NCBI GenBank assembly: GCA_013204585.1
Contig: JABMNL010000014.1
Coordinates: 1 to 36,919, forward strand
From: SAR202 cluster bacterium
GTDB taxonomy: Bacteria; Chloroflexota; Dehalococcoidia; Lucifugimonadales; UBA3495
DNA length: 36,919 nucleotides
Reading direction: 5' to 3'
Both the position numbers and the translations under genes were made by a program. Every line of letters starts with the position of its first letter. Position 1 is the stretch's first letter. This document shows positions 14,308-23,210 of the stretch, in pieces. The notes beneath the pieces are model-generated. The model made no database searches. It had not been told where the DNA came from and worked only from the letters and a program-made list of their open reading frames with translations.

Positions 14308-15741
14308 ATGAATCGTAACGATATAGCTTTCCTATCCGCCACGGAGCTAGGCACTGCCATTGAGTCAAAGCAAATCTCACCTGTCGAGGCGGTGGAAGCT
14401 TACTTGGAGCGGATTGAACGCATCGACCCCAAGGTCAACTCCTACATCACAGTGATGGCCGACCAAGCACGGGAAGAAGCCCGCCAGGCCGAGGCTGAGA
14501 TTCAGCGCGGCGATTACCGTGGCCCGCTGCACGGCATCCCCATCGCCATCAAAGATCAGATCTACACCAAGGGCGTCCGCACCACCGACGCCTCGAAGAT
14601 ACGGGCCGATTTCGTGCCCGATAAAGACGCCACCGTAGTAACCAACCTGAAAAAATCCGGGGCGATTCTGCTCGGCAAGCTCAACATGAGCGAGTTCGCC
14701 CACGGTGAACCACAAAGCTCCCACTTCGGCCCGGCACGCAACCCCTGGGACCTGACCCGAAGTCCCGGCGTTTCCAGCACGGGCTCCGGGGCCGCCACCG
14801 CCGCCCGACTTTGTGCCACGTCACTGGGCGAGGACACCGGCGGTTCCATTCGCGGCCCAGCTGCCAACTGCGGTCTGGTTGGACTGCGGCCCACTTGGGG
14901 ACGCGTCAGCCGCTACGGAGTGGACGGCGCTGGCTGGTCGTTCGACACCATCGGCCCAATTTCCCGCACCGTCGCAGACTGCGCCATAACCATCGGCGGG
15001 ATTGCCGGTTATGACCCGCAAGACCCATCTACCCACAACGTGCCGGTACCTGACTACCGCCAAGCCTTGACCGGCGACATCAGGGGGCTGAAGGTAGGCG
15101 TTGTGCGAGAACTATTGAATCCAAAAGAACTGGATTTGGATCCCAAGATGCGCCAGGCAGTAATCAACGCCATCGAAGTGCTCGCCGAACTGGGCGCGGA
15201 GGTGCGCGAGGTGTCCATGCCGCTAGCGGAAAAGACGGGGTACATCACCCGCGCCATCACCCACGTTGACCGAGTAAATATCCACCCAGAGTGGTTGCGC
15301 GAGCGGCCCGAAGACTACCACTACGACACCCGCGTCCATTTCACAACGGCCAACCTGATTCCGGGACAGGTCTACCTCAAGGCGCAGAAGTTGCGGAGTA
15401 TGGTTCGCGACCAAGTATTGGGTCTGCTTGAGGACGTTGACGTACTGATACAGCCCACGTCCGGCCACCCGGCCAACATCATCAATCTGGAACAAAAAGT
15501 CGGGAGCCAAGCGCAGGCCAAAGCCGCGCTGGCCGCTGGTGGGTTTCGCGGCCCCTACAGCCTGACCGGAAATCCCGCCTTGTCCATCCTTTGCGGTTTC
15601 ACTTCGGACGGAGATGGCGGCCTACCCCTAGCCATGCAAATCGCCGGACGCCCCTTTGATGAAGCAACAGTTCTACGGGTAGCCCACGCCTACGAACAGG
15701 CTACCAATTGGAGCCAGCGGGTGCCACCAGCAGCGAATTAA
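14308..15741 (+). CDS. Amidase signature family hydrolase
   Basis: A 477-residue amidase signature enzyme (same family as GatA, FAAH and bacterial amidases) that hydrolyses C-N bonds of amides. The Ser-cisSer-Lys triad is present with canonical spacing: K82 in IAIKDQ, S156 in PGVSST, and nucleophile S180 in DTGGSIRGPA. The glycine-rich signature is unusual (VSSTGSGAATAA instead of GGSSGGSA). The C-terminal part carries GNPALSILCGF and GLPLAMQIAG. ATG 14308 has GGAG seven bases upstream. No gatB or gatC is adjacent and the signature is divergent, so a catabolic amidase is more likely than the tRNA amidotransferase subunit. It is flanked by a MITE-like repeat upstream and the convergent MFS gene downstream. 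Confidence 0.92.
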   Translation: MNRNDIAFLSATELGTAIESKQISPVEAVEAYLERIERIDPKVNSYITVMADQAREEARQAEAEIQRGDYRGPLHGIPIAIKDQIYTKGVRTTDASKIRADFVPDKDATVVTNLKKSGAILLGKLNMSEFAHGEPQSSHFGPARNPWDLTRSPGVSSTGSGAATAARLCATSLGEDTGGSIRGPAANCGLVGLRPTWGRVSRYGVDGAGWSFDTIGPISRTVADCAITIGGIAGYDPQDPSTHNVPVPDYRQALTGDIRGLKVGVVRELLNPKELDLDPKMRQAVINAIEVLAELGAEVREVSMPLAEKTGYITRAITHVDRVNIHPEWLRERPEDYHYDTRVHFTTANLIPGQVYLKAQKLRSMVRDQVLGLLEDVDVLIQPTSGHPANIINLEQKVGSQAQAKAALAAGGFRGPYSLTGNPALSILCGFTSDGDGGLPLAMQIAGRPFDEATVLRVAHAYEQATNWSQRVPPAAN

Positions 15742-15801
15742 TCGGCCTTTTGCCGGTCAATTAGAGAGCTAGTCAGTAATCATCAAGACACGTGACTCCC
15801 A

Positions 15802-17037
15802 TTACGAGAGGGGTACCGGTTGCTCCAACTCTAGTAATGGATATGGCGCTCGTGCGGCCAGAAGGACGGCAGGGACAAGCAATGGCAAGAACACGAGGCT
15901 AGACGCGGACGATCCGAAGGCATCAAATAGACTCCCGGCCACAATAGGCCCAGGGGTACTTACGACACCGGCTAAGAACGCAAATCCAAGGCTCAAGGTC
16001 CCTAGAAACTGTACGCCCATATAGTCAATGAAAGTCAGCATTATCAGAGCGCTAAGTCCGCCCAGACACACCCCGGCCCCAAAGACTAAAAAATGCAATC
16101 CAACTACCTCAAGGCCGCCAAGCACAGGGGAAATAAAGGGCAAATTTAACAACATCATCGACACTACCACGCCAGTAGCGCTTTGCCAGAACAGGCGATT
16201 CCTTGGCCAGAAATCTGCAGCTGCGCTCCATCCAAACCCACCAGCCACGATCCCGAGTGACAAGAAATTATTGCTAGAGAAGCCGCCAATCCTGTCGTAG
16301 ATGGTCGCAGACGCCGCTACATCCAGATCCCATTTGATCCAAGATACCGCTGCCGAAGCCAAAGCAAGGAAGATGAAGGCCCGCCACAGTCCTGGGCTTT
16401 TAAAATACTGGCCCGCCGGAATCATGCGCTCTTGTCGCGGAGACCTCCTCCCAGTCACCCTAGCCTTGTCAGGGGCATCCGCTTCCGCCGGTGCGGGATA
16501 ATTGTGTATAAGGGTGAACGCAACTACGGCCACACCAGCGCCTGCCAGTGCCAATAACCCTTCAGTAATCCTCCAACCGGTCGACTCGGCCAAAATCGGA
16601 AGGAAGTTCCGGCCAAGCCAACCGCCCAGCCCGGCCCCCAGCAGCGCCAGTCCCAAAAAAGTTCCCCGGTACTGGATGAACCAGTCGACCACCAACACTT
16701 GAATCACGATGCTACCAGCCAAGGCCAACCCAGCGCTGGTTATAAACCCTCCCGTCAGTAATACGGGCAAGTTTGAAGCCGTTGAAACAATCAGAAGACC
16801 AACCGCCGCCACTAACCCGCCAGATACCATCAAAAGACGCGGTCCCTTCCAGTCCACTAAGGGTCCGGCCACCAGTCCTAAGGTTCCTCCCGTAAACGCT
16901 ATGCTCCATACGGATCGCGAGGCCGTTAGTTCCTCTTCAATCAACGGCACTAGGGCGAACCACCACCCACCGGCCATTAATCCCACGGCCAGCGGTATCA
17001 GGAACGCCATAGCGCCGACGGTGTTTCTGCTGGTCAA
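15802..17037 (-). CDS. MFS transporter
   Basis: A 411-residue polytopic membrane protein of the major facilitator superfamily; about 12 hydrophobic helices can be followed through the sequence. The loop after helix 2 (GPLVDWKGPRLLMVSGG) is a diverged form of the MFS motif A, and a charged cytoplasmic loop (PAEADAPDKARVTGRRSPRQERM) separates the two halves. Exporter or importer and its substrate cannot be told. The start at 17037 gives a charged start then a first helix (MTSRNTVGAMAFLIPLAVGL). It is 72 bases downstream of the M20 peptidase gene on the same strand and probably the last gene of that operon. That context suggests uptake of peptides, amino acids or a related amide. Confidence 0.88.
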   Translation of the reverse strand: MTSRNTVGAMAFLIPLAVGLMAGGWWFALVPLIEEELTASRSVWSIAFTGGTLGLVAGPLVDWKGPRLLMVSGGLVAAVGLLIVSTASNLPVLLTGGFITSAGLALAGSIVIQVLVVDWFIQYRGTFLGLALLGAGLGGWLGRNFLPILAESTGWRITEGLLALAGAGVAVVAFTLIHNYPAPAEADAPDKARVTGRRSPRQERMIPAGQYFKSPGLWRAFIFLALASAAVSWIKWDLDVAASATIYDRIGGFSSNNFLSLGIVAGGFGWSAAADFWPRNRLFWQSATGVVVSMMLLNLPFISPVLGGLEVVGLHFLVFGAGVCLGGLSALIMLTFIDYMGVQFLGTLSLGFAFLAGVVSTPGPIVAGSLFDAFGSSASSLVFLPLLVPAVLLAARAPYPLLELEQPVPLS

Positions 17038-17109
17038 TTCAGTAAGTCCAATTTGCTTTCAACTGGAAAATGCCGACTCAAAGCCTTCGGATTTAGCGGT
17101 ACTAAATTC

Positions 17110-18468
17110 CTACTTCTCAGCCAGCAAATCGTAGGCCAGGGCCAGCATTATCCGGGTGCCGCTGATTAGGCTGCGAATGCCTACCGATTCGTTGGTGCCA
17201 TGGATGAAGCTGAGCATGGGGTCGTCGTCGGGATGAGAACCCACCATGCCGTAGGTGGTCGTGCCTAGGTTGCGGGTGAACCGGGAGTCGGTGAAGCCGG
17301 TATTCAGCGAAGGCACCCACTGAATGTCGTCCCGGTTCAGGGCGTTGGCGGTGCTGATTTGGATGCGATTAGCAAACTCGGTCTCGAAGGGAGAGGCGTT
17401 GGGAATCGACATGTAGTCAATCTCTATCTCTAGCCCTGGAATCCCGTCCAGTATCTTGTCCAGCTCTTGCCGAACGTAGGCCTCGTCTTGATGGGGCAGT
17501 GTCCGAACATCGCAAGTCAGGCGAACGGACTCGGGGACGCTGTTGGACTTGATGCCGCCCTGAATCATGGTCGGCGTGATGGTCATCCGCGACAGAGCCT
17601 TCATAATCGACGCGAAACGCGGGTTATCATCCTCGGTGTCGGCGATTATCTGGTCGATGTTTGCCGCCGAGGGCTTGTCCTCAATCGCAAAGGTGGACAA
17701 ATGCTCGAACAGACCGGTGGTGGTATCCCGCTCTGGCTCGTAGGCCTCAATCCGTTTCACCACTTCCGCCAGGCCGAATAAGGCGTTGGAGCCCTGCCAC
17801 GGAGTTGATGCGTGGGCACTGGTGCCCCGGACTTCAATCTCCAACTGCAAGCGGCCCTTTTCGCCCACGCCCAGCAGATAGGTCAGGTTCCCCGCTGCCT
17901 GGATGGGCACTCCACCGCCCTCGTTCACGGCGAAGGGCGCTGCCAGTTTCTCCGGATGGTGCTCAGCCATCCAGCCAAACCCGTAGCGGCCGCCATGTTC
18001 CTCATCGGCGCAGGAGGCCAGAATCAAGCTGTCCTTGAGTTGGACGTTGTTCCGCTTGAGAATCCGCATGGCAATCAACTGGCAGGTGAGCAGCGCTTTG
18101 CAGTCCGAAGCGCCCCGACCATAGACTCGGCCATCGGCCACGGTGGCGCTGAAAGGAGGGAAACGCCACTTCTCCTCTTCTTCCACTGGCACAACGTCCA
18201 GGTGAGACATGAACATTAGCCCCGCCTTTCCGGAACTCCCTTCCAATCGCGCAATCAGGTTGCCCCGGTCTGGAGCGGACTCAATGGTCTCAGATTCGAT
18301 GCCGTCTTCGGCCAGCCATTTCTCGATATACCGGCAGACCTCCGTTTCGTTGCCGGTGGGCATAAAGCCGGTGTTCACCGTGGGGATGCGGACCAAGTCT
18401 TGCTCCAACGCCACAATCTCGTCGCGCAGTTCATCCACTTGGTCCAGCAGGTTCTCTAATTCGGGCAT
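17110..18468 (-). CDS. M20-family metallopeptidase (ArgE/DapE/CPG2-like)
   Basis: A 452-residue M20 zinc hydrolase that cleaves dipeptides or N-acyl amino acids. Ligands are readable: H89 and D91 in MSHLDVVP, bridging D122 in GRGASDCK, catalytic E156 with E157 in CADEEHGG, E183 in VNEGGG, and a C-terminal His in FIHGTNES. A dimerisation lid (GRLQLEIEVRGTSAHAS onward) separates the two halves of the catalytic domain. ATG 18468 is chosen because GGAGG lies five to six bases upstream and the N-terminus then matches the family; the frame stays open into the GGT gene. The gap to the GGT stop is 26 bases, so the two genes are almost certainly cotranscribed. No signal peptide. Confidence 0.93.
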   Translation of the reverse strand: MPELENLLDQVDELRDEIVALEQDLVRIPTVNTGFMPTGNETEVCRYIEKWLAEDGIESETIESAPDRGNLIARLEGSSGKAGLMFMSHLDVVPVEEEEKWRFPPFSATVADGRVYGRGASDCKALLTCQLIAMRILKRNNVQLKDSLILASCADEEHGGRYGFGWMAEHHPEKLAAPFAVNEGGGVPIQAAGNLTYLLGVGEKGRLQLEIEVRGTSAHASTPWQGSNALFGLAEVVKRIEAYEPERDTTTGLFEHLSTFAIEDKPSAANIDQIIADTEDDNPRFASIMKALSRMTITPTMIQGGIKSNSVPESVRLTCDVRTLPHQDEAYVRQELDKILDGIPGLEIEIDYMSIPNASPFETEFANRIQISTANALNRDDIQWVPSLNTGFTDSRFTRNLGTTTYGMVGSHPDDDPMLSFIHGTNESVGIRSLISGTRIMLALAYDLLAEK

Positions 18469-18494
18469 CCAAGCCTCCAGATTTTTGTCAGGGA

Positions 18495-20255
18495 CTAGTA
18501 GCCGACTGAATAGGCCTCGCTCCTGGGATCGGCGCCGCCCTGTAACACCTTGGTCGCCGGGTTGCGGGTGATGACGCCGTACAGGGCCGAGCCCTCCCAC
18601 CAATCCGGGTACTGCTCAACCGTGTGCCCCTTCTGACGTAGCGCCTCCGCCGTTTCGTCGGGAATCCGGCCTTCCAGACGCAGCATCCCTGGCTCGTACT
18701 TTGACGCCCAGTTAGAGCTTGGGAAGTTGTAGCTGTAGAAGCGGGGTTCCTCGACGGCCTCCTGCGGGTCGCGGCCAAATTCTAGGACGTTCAGCAATAG
18801 CTGGAGGGTGCCCTGGGGAATATGGTCGCCGCCGTGCGCGCCAAGGGCCATCACCGGCTCGCCGTCCTTCAAGACCAGGGCTGGCGCGGGAGTTAGCCGG
18901 GGCCGCTTGCCCGGTTGCAGCGAGGCTGGGTGTCCTTCGATGAGCTTGGACTGGGAACCGCGCAACGAGAATGTCAAACCAGTGCCTGGGATAATCGGCC
19001 CGCCATTCTTGGTGCCCTCGCTGGGGGTGGCGGAGAAGATGTTGCCATCCCGGTCAATCACGGCGAAATAAGATGTCCCGCCACCGCTGACTCCGGCTGT
19101 CCCAACCGGGGTCGCTGCCTCTCTTGGAGACTGGGGCGCGCCGTCCACCGTCGCTTTCCCGTTTCGAGGGTCACCAGCGGGAGGCGTCCCCGGCCAAGCC
19201 AGGTCAGGGTCGATTAGCGCGCGGCGCTTGGCCAAATATTCCTCGGACAGCATTTCTTCAAGTGGCACGTCCACGAAGTCCGGGTCGCCGACATACTGCT
19301 CGCGATCGGCGAAGGCCAAGTTTAAAGCCTGGTTCACGGTGTGGATGTACTGGGCAGAATTGTGGCCCATGGACGCCAAATCAAACCCTTCCAGAATCTT
19401 GAGGGCCTGGGGGAACGTCGGGCCTTGTCCCCACGGACCAGTGCTGTAAACATCGTAACCTTTGTAATTCACGGTTACCGGCGGGGCAACTTGCACGTGG
19501 TACTCGGCCAGGTCTTCCTCGGTGAGTAGGCCTCCCATCTCTTGGTTGTAGGCGACTATCTTGCGGCCAAGCTCGCCGGTGTAGATGTAATCTCGCGCTG
19601 CCTTCAACGCGGCTTCCCGACCCTGGCTGCCGTTGGATTTTTCTATCTCGGCAATCTTGGACAGCGTAGCCGCCAAGTCCTTTTGGTAAAACATCTCGCC
19701 CCGTTTCGGTGCGCGTCCACCCGGCAGATAGATTTCGGCGGTCGACGGGTGGGCATTGTATTGGTCGAAGGCGGTCACAAAGCGGTCAGCCAAGTACCGG
19801 AACATGGGGAACCCATTTCCAGCCAGGTCTATCGCCGCCGAGGCCACCTCACCAAATGTCATGGTGCCGAACTTGGAGAGGGAGGTCAGCCACGAATCAG
19901 CCGCTGCCGGAGTTAAGGACGTGAGCACTCCGGTTGGCATCTTGCCGCCGTGGTTTTTCTGAAAGTATTCGATCGACGCAGCTTTCGGCCAAACCCCAAG
20001 TCCGTCAATCGTCACTACTTCTTTGCGGTCAGCCAGGTAGATGACCGTGGGTGCCACACCCAGGAAGCTACAATCGTCGACGTGCACCACGTTCAATGCC
20101 AGGCCAACGGCCACTCCGGCGTCGATGGCGTTGCCGCCTTTTTTCAGGACTTCCAACCCAGCCATGGCAGCGCTGGGATGACTGGCGACAACCATGCCAT
20201 TGGTGCCCTGCATCAATGGTCGAAGACTAGTTAGCGTGGTTCCTTTGACGGGCAT
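18495..20255 (-). CDS. Gamma-glutamyltransferase-family Ntn hydrolase
   Basis: A 586-residue member of the gamma-glutamyltransferase family, made as a precursor that cleaves itself to free an N-terminal Thr nucleophile. T394 in GGGTSYFAVIDRDGN sits almost exactly where Thr391 lies in E. coli GGT, so processing is likely. Two substrate-pocket features differ: the canonical T-T-H after cleavage is T-S-Y, and the G-S-P-G-G loop is GAHGGDH. It has no signal peptide, unlike periplasmic GGT. These changes suggest a cytoplasmic amide or acyl-peptide hydrolase rather than glutathione turnover. GGAGG lies upstream of the ATG. It sits in a minus-strand operon with an aminotransferase, M20 peptidase and MFS gene. 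Confidence 0.9.
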   Translation of the reverse strand: MPVKGTTLTSLRPLMQGTNGMVVASHPSAAMAGLEVLKKGGNAIDAGVAVGLALNVVHVDDCSFLGVAPTVIYLADRKEVVTIDGLGVWPKAASIEYFQKNHGGKMPTGVLTSLTPAAADSWLTSLSKFGTMTFGEVASAAIDLAGNGFPMFRYLADRFVTAFDQYNAHPSTAEIYLPGGRAPKRGEMFYQKDLAATLSKIAEIEKSNGSQGREAALKAARDYIYTGELGRKIVAYNQEMGGLLTEEDLAEYHVQVAPPVTVNYKGYDVYSTGPWGQGPTFPQALKILEGFDLASMGHNSAQYIHTVNQALNLAFADREQYVGDPDFVDVPLEEMLSEEYLAKRRALIDPDLAWPGTPPAGDPRNGKATVDGAPQSPREAATPVGTAGVSGGGTSYFAVIDRDGNIFSATPSEGTKNGGPIIPGTGLTFSLRGSQSKLIEGHPASLQPGKRPRLTPAPALVLKDGEPVMALGAHGGDHIPQGTLQLLLNVLEFGRDPQEAVEEPRFYSYNFPSSNWASKYEPGMLRLEGRIPDETAEALRQKGHTVEQYPDWWEGSALYGVITRNPATKVLQGGADPRSEAYSVGY

Positions 20256-20310
20256 TGTGAGTCCTCCGAATTATTTGTTTAGGTTATGAACGGGCCGGGC
20301 CAGCCTAGGA

Positions 20311-21759
20311 TTAGACTTCTCCGGCCGTTTGGTCAATAAAACTCTGGGCGAAGTCCCAGAACCGGTATACATCAGCGAAATTGGTGGCCAGGCCCATGGA
20401 GATTCGAACCGCGCCTGCGCTCTTGCCGTCCCGGTCTTGCAACACGGTCAGGAACTGCTCAAAAGTCATGCGCTCGCCGTTCTCGAAGGCCGCAGCCATG
20501 TCTTCCTGGGTGAGACCGTGGGCCAACTCGCCAGCGCCAGGGTTACAGAAGCACCCGGTGCGCAGGGATATTTTGGCGCGCCCAGCCAGTTGATCAATAC
20601 GCCGGTGGTCAATCAAGGTCTCTTTGGGGTCGTATAAATTGACGGTTAGCGTGCCGCCACGGGCTTCCATGGTGGTCGGCCCATAGACTCGCACCACTGG
20701 AGTGCCGTTGCTATGGCGCAGACCAATCAGATTTTCGAGCAGCCAGGCGGTCAAGGTACTTATCCGGTCATGTATTCGGTCGATGCCGATTGACTGCATG
20801 TATTTAAGTCCGATTTCGACGGCAGGGATGTTCAGATAATTTAGGGTGCCCTCTTCGAAAGCCTGCTCACCCTCGGCTAGAAAGTGCTTTTCAGCCTGCA
20901 CTGAGGCGATGGTGATGGTGCCCCCCGCGAACCAAGGCCTGACGAGCTTGGCCAGAGCACTTTTCCTGGCCAACAAGCAGCCAACGCCGGTGGGGTAACC
21001 GAACATCTTGTAGAAAGACAGGGGCACAAAGTCGGGCAAGACTTGGGCCAAATCCAGCCGGTTGCTGGGCGCAAACGCCGCGCAGTCCAGCAGAACATCC
21101 CATCCTCGCTCACGGGCGTAAGAGACCCACTCCATGGGGTGCTGCACGCCCGAGAAGTTGGACTGCGACGGATAGGCAAAAAGGTTGTTACCACTCATGT
21201 TGGGCTGGTCTAGTTGCGCCCGCAGTTGGTCTTCATCGAAGCGCAGGTCTGGCGGAACTACGGGTACATAAGTGACATCCGCACCGCGTCTTCGGGCAAA
21301 CTCACGAACGCCATTGATGGAATTGTGGTTGTCAAATGACAACAAGTAGCGGTCGCCAGGCCCGAACGGATACGCCTCCCCCACCAGCTTGATTGCGCCG
21401 GTGGCGTTGGGAGTGAATATGGCCACGTACTCATCAGGCGGGGCGTTGAAATACTCCAACACCGCAGTCCTTGCCCGCTCCACCAATGCAGTGGTCGCCG
21501 ATGATGCCGGGCTGTCCGAATGGGGATTTCCAAATATGCCATTATTCAACATCTCGGCAAAATCCCGTACCTGGGAGTCGGCGTACAGCCCGCCGCCGGT
21601 ATAGTCGAGAAAAACCTGGCCCAGCCGGTCCAAACGTCCGTACTCAGTGCGGCGCAGGTCATCAAGCATCCGGGTAGTTTCGAATACTGGATTTGCTTTC
21701 AAGAACTCTTGGAAAGCAGCATCCATCTGGCGATCCGTGTGTCCTGTCGGAGTGGTCAT
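20311..21759 (-). CDS. Class V aminotransferase fold protein, MOCOS/cysteine desulfurase-like
   Basis: A 482-residue PLP enzyme resembling the N-terminal domain of molybdenum cofactor sulfurase and cysteine desulfurases. The PLP lysine is K251 in SFYKMFGYPTGVG, and C403/C405 in RTGCFCNPGAG match the MOCOS active-site cysteine loop. N-terminal LDYTGGGLY and FGNPHS are also typical. No MOSC domain follows, so it is not a full MOCOS. The probable role is L-cysteine desulfuration to a persulfide for an unknown acceptor. The ATG at 21759 is preferred: GGGGAC is seven bases upstream, while ATG 21810 lacks a ribosome site. It leads the operon with GGT (55-base gap), M20 peptidase and MFS transporter. 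Confidence 0.88.
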   Translation of the reverse strand: MTTPTGHTDRQMDAAFQEFLKANPVFETTRMLDDLRRTEYGRLDRLGQVFLDYTGGGLYADSQVRDFAEMLNNGIFGNPHSDSPASSATTALVERARTAVLEYFNAPPDEYVAIFTPNATGAIKLVGEAYPFGPGDRYLLSFDNHNSINGVREFARRRGADVTYVPVVPPDLRFDEDQLRAQLDQPNMSGNNLFAYPSQSNFSGVQHPMEWVSYARERGWDVLLDCAAFAPSNRLDLAQVLPDFVPLSFYKMFGYPTGVGCLLARKSALAKLVRPWFAGGTITIASVQAEKHFLAEGEQAFEEGTLNYLNIPAVEIGLKYMQSIGIDRIHDRISTLTAWLLENLIGLRHSNGTPVVRVYGPTTMEARGGTLTVNLYDPKETLIDHRRIDQLAGRAKISLRTGCFCNPGAGELAHGLTQEDMAAAFENGERMTFEQFLTVLQDRDGKSAGAVRISMGLATNFADVYRFWDFAQSFIDQTAGEV

Positions 21760-21830
21760 TTTAGTCCCCGGCCCCAAGCTCGGTTGCAGGCTAGATTTGG
21801 TTAAAGGCATTCTAGCAAAATCCGGTGAGT

Positions 21831-21842
21831 GAAACGCGTTTC
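21831..21842. promoter_or_regulatory. Palindromic operator candidate GAAACGCGTTTC
   Basis: A perfect 12-bp palindrome with a central CG, the general form of LacI-family operators. It lies in the divergent region between the aminotransferase operon (minus) and the third LLM gene (plus). It directly abuts the predicted minus-strand -10 on the downstream side, where a repressor would block initiation. No LacI-family gene is in the window. Confidence 0.4.
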
Positions 21843-21871
21843 TTAAAACATTTGGTGTCCAGTCTCTCCAA
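21843..21871 (-). promoter_or_regulatory. Possible promoter of the aminotransferase/GGT operon
   Basis: On the minus strand TTGGAG (21866-21871), a 17-base spacer and TTTTAA (21843-21848). The -10 is weak but the spacing is right, and the palindrome at 21831-21842 follows immediately. Confidence 0.35.
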
Positions 21872-21881
21872 AAGGTAAACT
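21852..21881 (+). promoter_or_regulatory. Possible promoter of the third LLM gene
   Basis: TTGGTG (21852-21857) and TAAACT (21876-21881) are separated by 18 bases, about 70 bases before ATG 21952. It overlaps the predicted divergent promoter. Confidence 0.35.
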
Positions 21882-21951
21882 GTCCCCAAACGCTGCCCAG
21901 CGAATGCAGCAGTTTCTAACAAGCTAACGAAACGACAGGAGGAAGACGCAG

Positions 21952-23121
21952 ATGGCTATCCCAAAGCGAATGAAGTTTGGCTCCTTCCTAGGCCCGTTCC
22001 ATCGGGTTGGTGAGAACCCCACCCTGGCCATTGATCGAGACCTTGAGTTGGTCGAGTGGATGGACAATTTAGGTTTCGACGAAGTTTGGGTTGGCGAGCA
22101 TCACTCGGCGGGCTGGGAGATTATTGCCTCACCCGAAGTATTCATCGCCGCTGCGGCCCAACGGACCCGGTACATCAAACTGGGCACCGGGGTTGTTAGT
22201 CTGCCCTACCATCACCCGCTCATGGTCGCCAACCGAATGGTGCAGCTAGACCATATGAGTCACGGTCGGGTGCTGTTTGGCGTCGGTCCCGGCGCACTGC
22301 CCGGTGACGCCTACATGATGGGAATCCCCCACGAGACCCAACGTGAACGGATGGACGAATCGTTGACCACCATCATGCGGTTGTTCACCGAAACCGAACC
22401 CATCACCGTAAAGACTGACTGGTTCGAGCTCAACGAGGGCATGCTCCAATTGCGCCCGTTCCAGCAGCCCCATATGCCGATAGCCGTGGCTTCGGTGCAA
22501 AGTCCGGCAGGTGTCACGCTGGCCGGCAAACACGGCGCGGCGGTTCTAACCATCACCGTACCCCGCGACCCATCGGCCGGCCCATCCGACCTCAAAGGTC
22601 TCTGGGCGATAGCCGAAGAATCTGCCGCAGAACACGGCAAACAGGTAAACCGGGACGATTGGCGATTGGTCCTACCGGTCCACGTCGCTGAATCGAAACA
22701 AGAAGCCCTGGACGACATTAGAATGGGCTCCGCCCGCTATCTGAAAGAATACTCAGAGGGCACCAACGGCAGGAAGTCGGTCTTCGACGGCCCCTTGGAC
22801 AAGGTGGTCGATAATATGGCCGAGGCCGGTTCCTGGTTTGTCGGCACTCCCGACGACATCATTGAAGGAATCAACCGCCTGCAAGAACAGAGCGGCGGGT
22901 TCGGAGCATTCCTGGTTCAGACGGTGGACTGGGCTCCCCGGGACAAGATGCTCAAGAGCTACGAATTGTTCGCCCGCTACGTCATGCCCCAGTTCCAGGG
23001 CACGGTGGCCAGCACCTACGCCTCGAACCAATGGGCAACCGAGCGCCAAGAAACCCTGGTGGCTGGCCGCGTCCGAGCCATCGACCGGGCCAAACAGGTC
23101 TACGCCGACCGGCAAGCCTAG
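21952..23121 (+). CDS. LLM-class flavin-dependent oxidoreductase (luciferase/limonene monooxygenase-like), copy 3
   Basis: A 389-residue luciferase-like flavin monooxygenase, closer in type to bacterial luciferase alpha and limonene monooxygenase than the two paralogues at 8-11 kb. Visible features are LGFDEVWVGEHHSAGWEI (about 39-56), the strand TRYIKLGTGVVSLPYHHPLMVANR, DHMSHGRVLFGVGPGALPGD, and VGTPDDIIEGINRLQEQSGGFGAFL. It would use reduced flavin and O2 on an unknown substrate. ATG 21952 has a strong AGGAGGAAG site. A CMD-family gene follows 89 bases later on the same strand, separated by a repeat hairpin. It is divergent from the aminotransferase operon. Confidence 0.93.
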   Translation: MAIPKRMKFGSFLGPFHRVGENPTLAIDRDLELVEWMDNLGFDEVWVGEHHSAGWEIIASPEVFIAAAAQRTRYIKLGTGVVSLPYHHPLMVANRMVQLDHMSHGRVLFGVGPGALPGDAYMMGIPHETQRERMDESLTTIMRLFTETEPITVKTDWFELNEGMLQLRPFQQPHMPIAVASVQSPAGVTLAGKHGAAVLTITVPRDPSAGPSDLKGLWAIAEESAAEHGKQVNRDDWRLVLPVHVAESKQEALDDIRMGSARYLKEYSEGTNGRKSVFDGPLDKVVDNMAEAGSWFVGTPDDIIEGINRLQEQSGGFGAFLVQTVDWAPRDKMLKSYELFARYVMPQFQGTVASTYASNQWATERQETLVAGRVRAIDRAKQVYADRQA

Positions 23122-23146
23122 TTTTAAATATTAACCAGCAATTAGT

Positions 23147-23175
23147 GTAGGGGCACGGCAATGTCGTGCCCCTAC
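23147..23175. repeat. GTAGGGGC hairpin repeat (family C)
   Basis: GTAGGGGCACG (23147-23157) and CGTGCCCCTAC (23165-23175) pair perfectly around a seven-base loop. Related hairpins with the same GTAGGGGC edge follow at 23657-23681 and, decayed, at 23769-23785. It has no T-tract and lies between two codirectional genes. Confidence 0.7.
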
Positions 23176-23210
23176 GCTTTAGATGACTCAATTCCTTTAG
23201 GAGACTCCCC

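Noticed and set aside
14308..15741. GatA subunit of the tRNA amidotransferase
   Set aside because: The signature VSSTGSGAATAA departs from the GatA form and no gatB/gatC is adjacent, so a general amidase call is safer.
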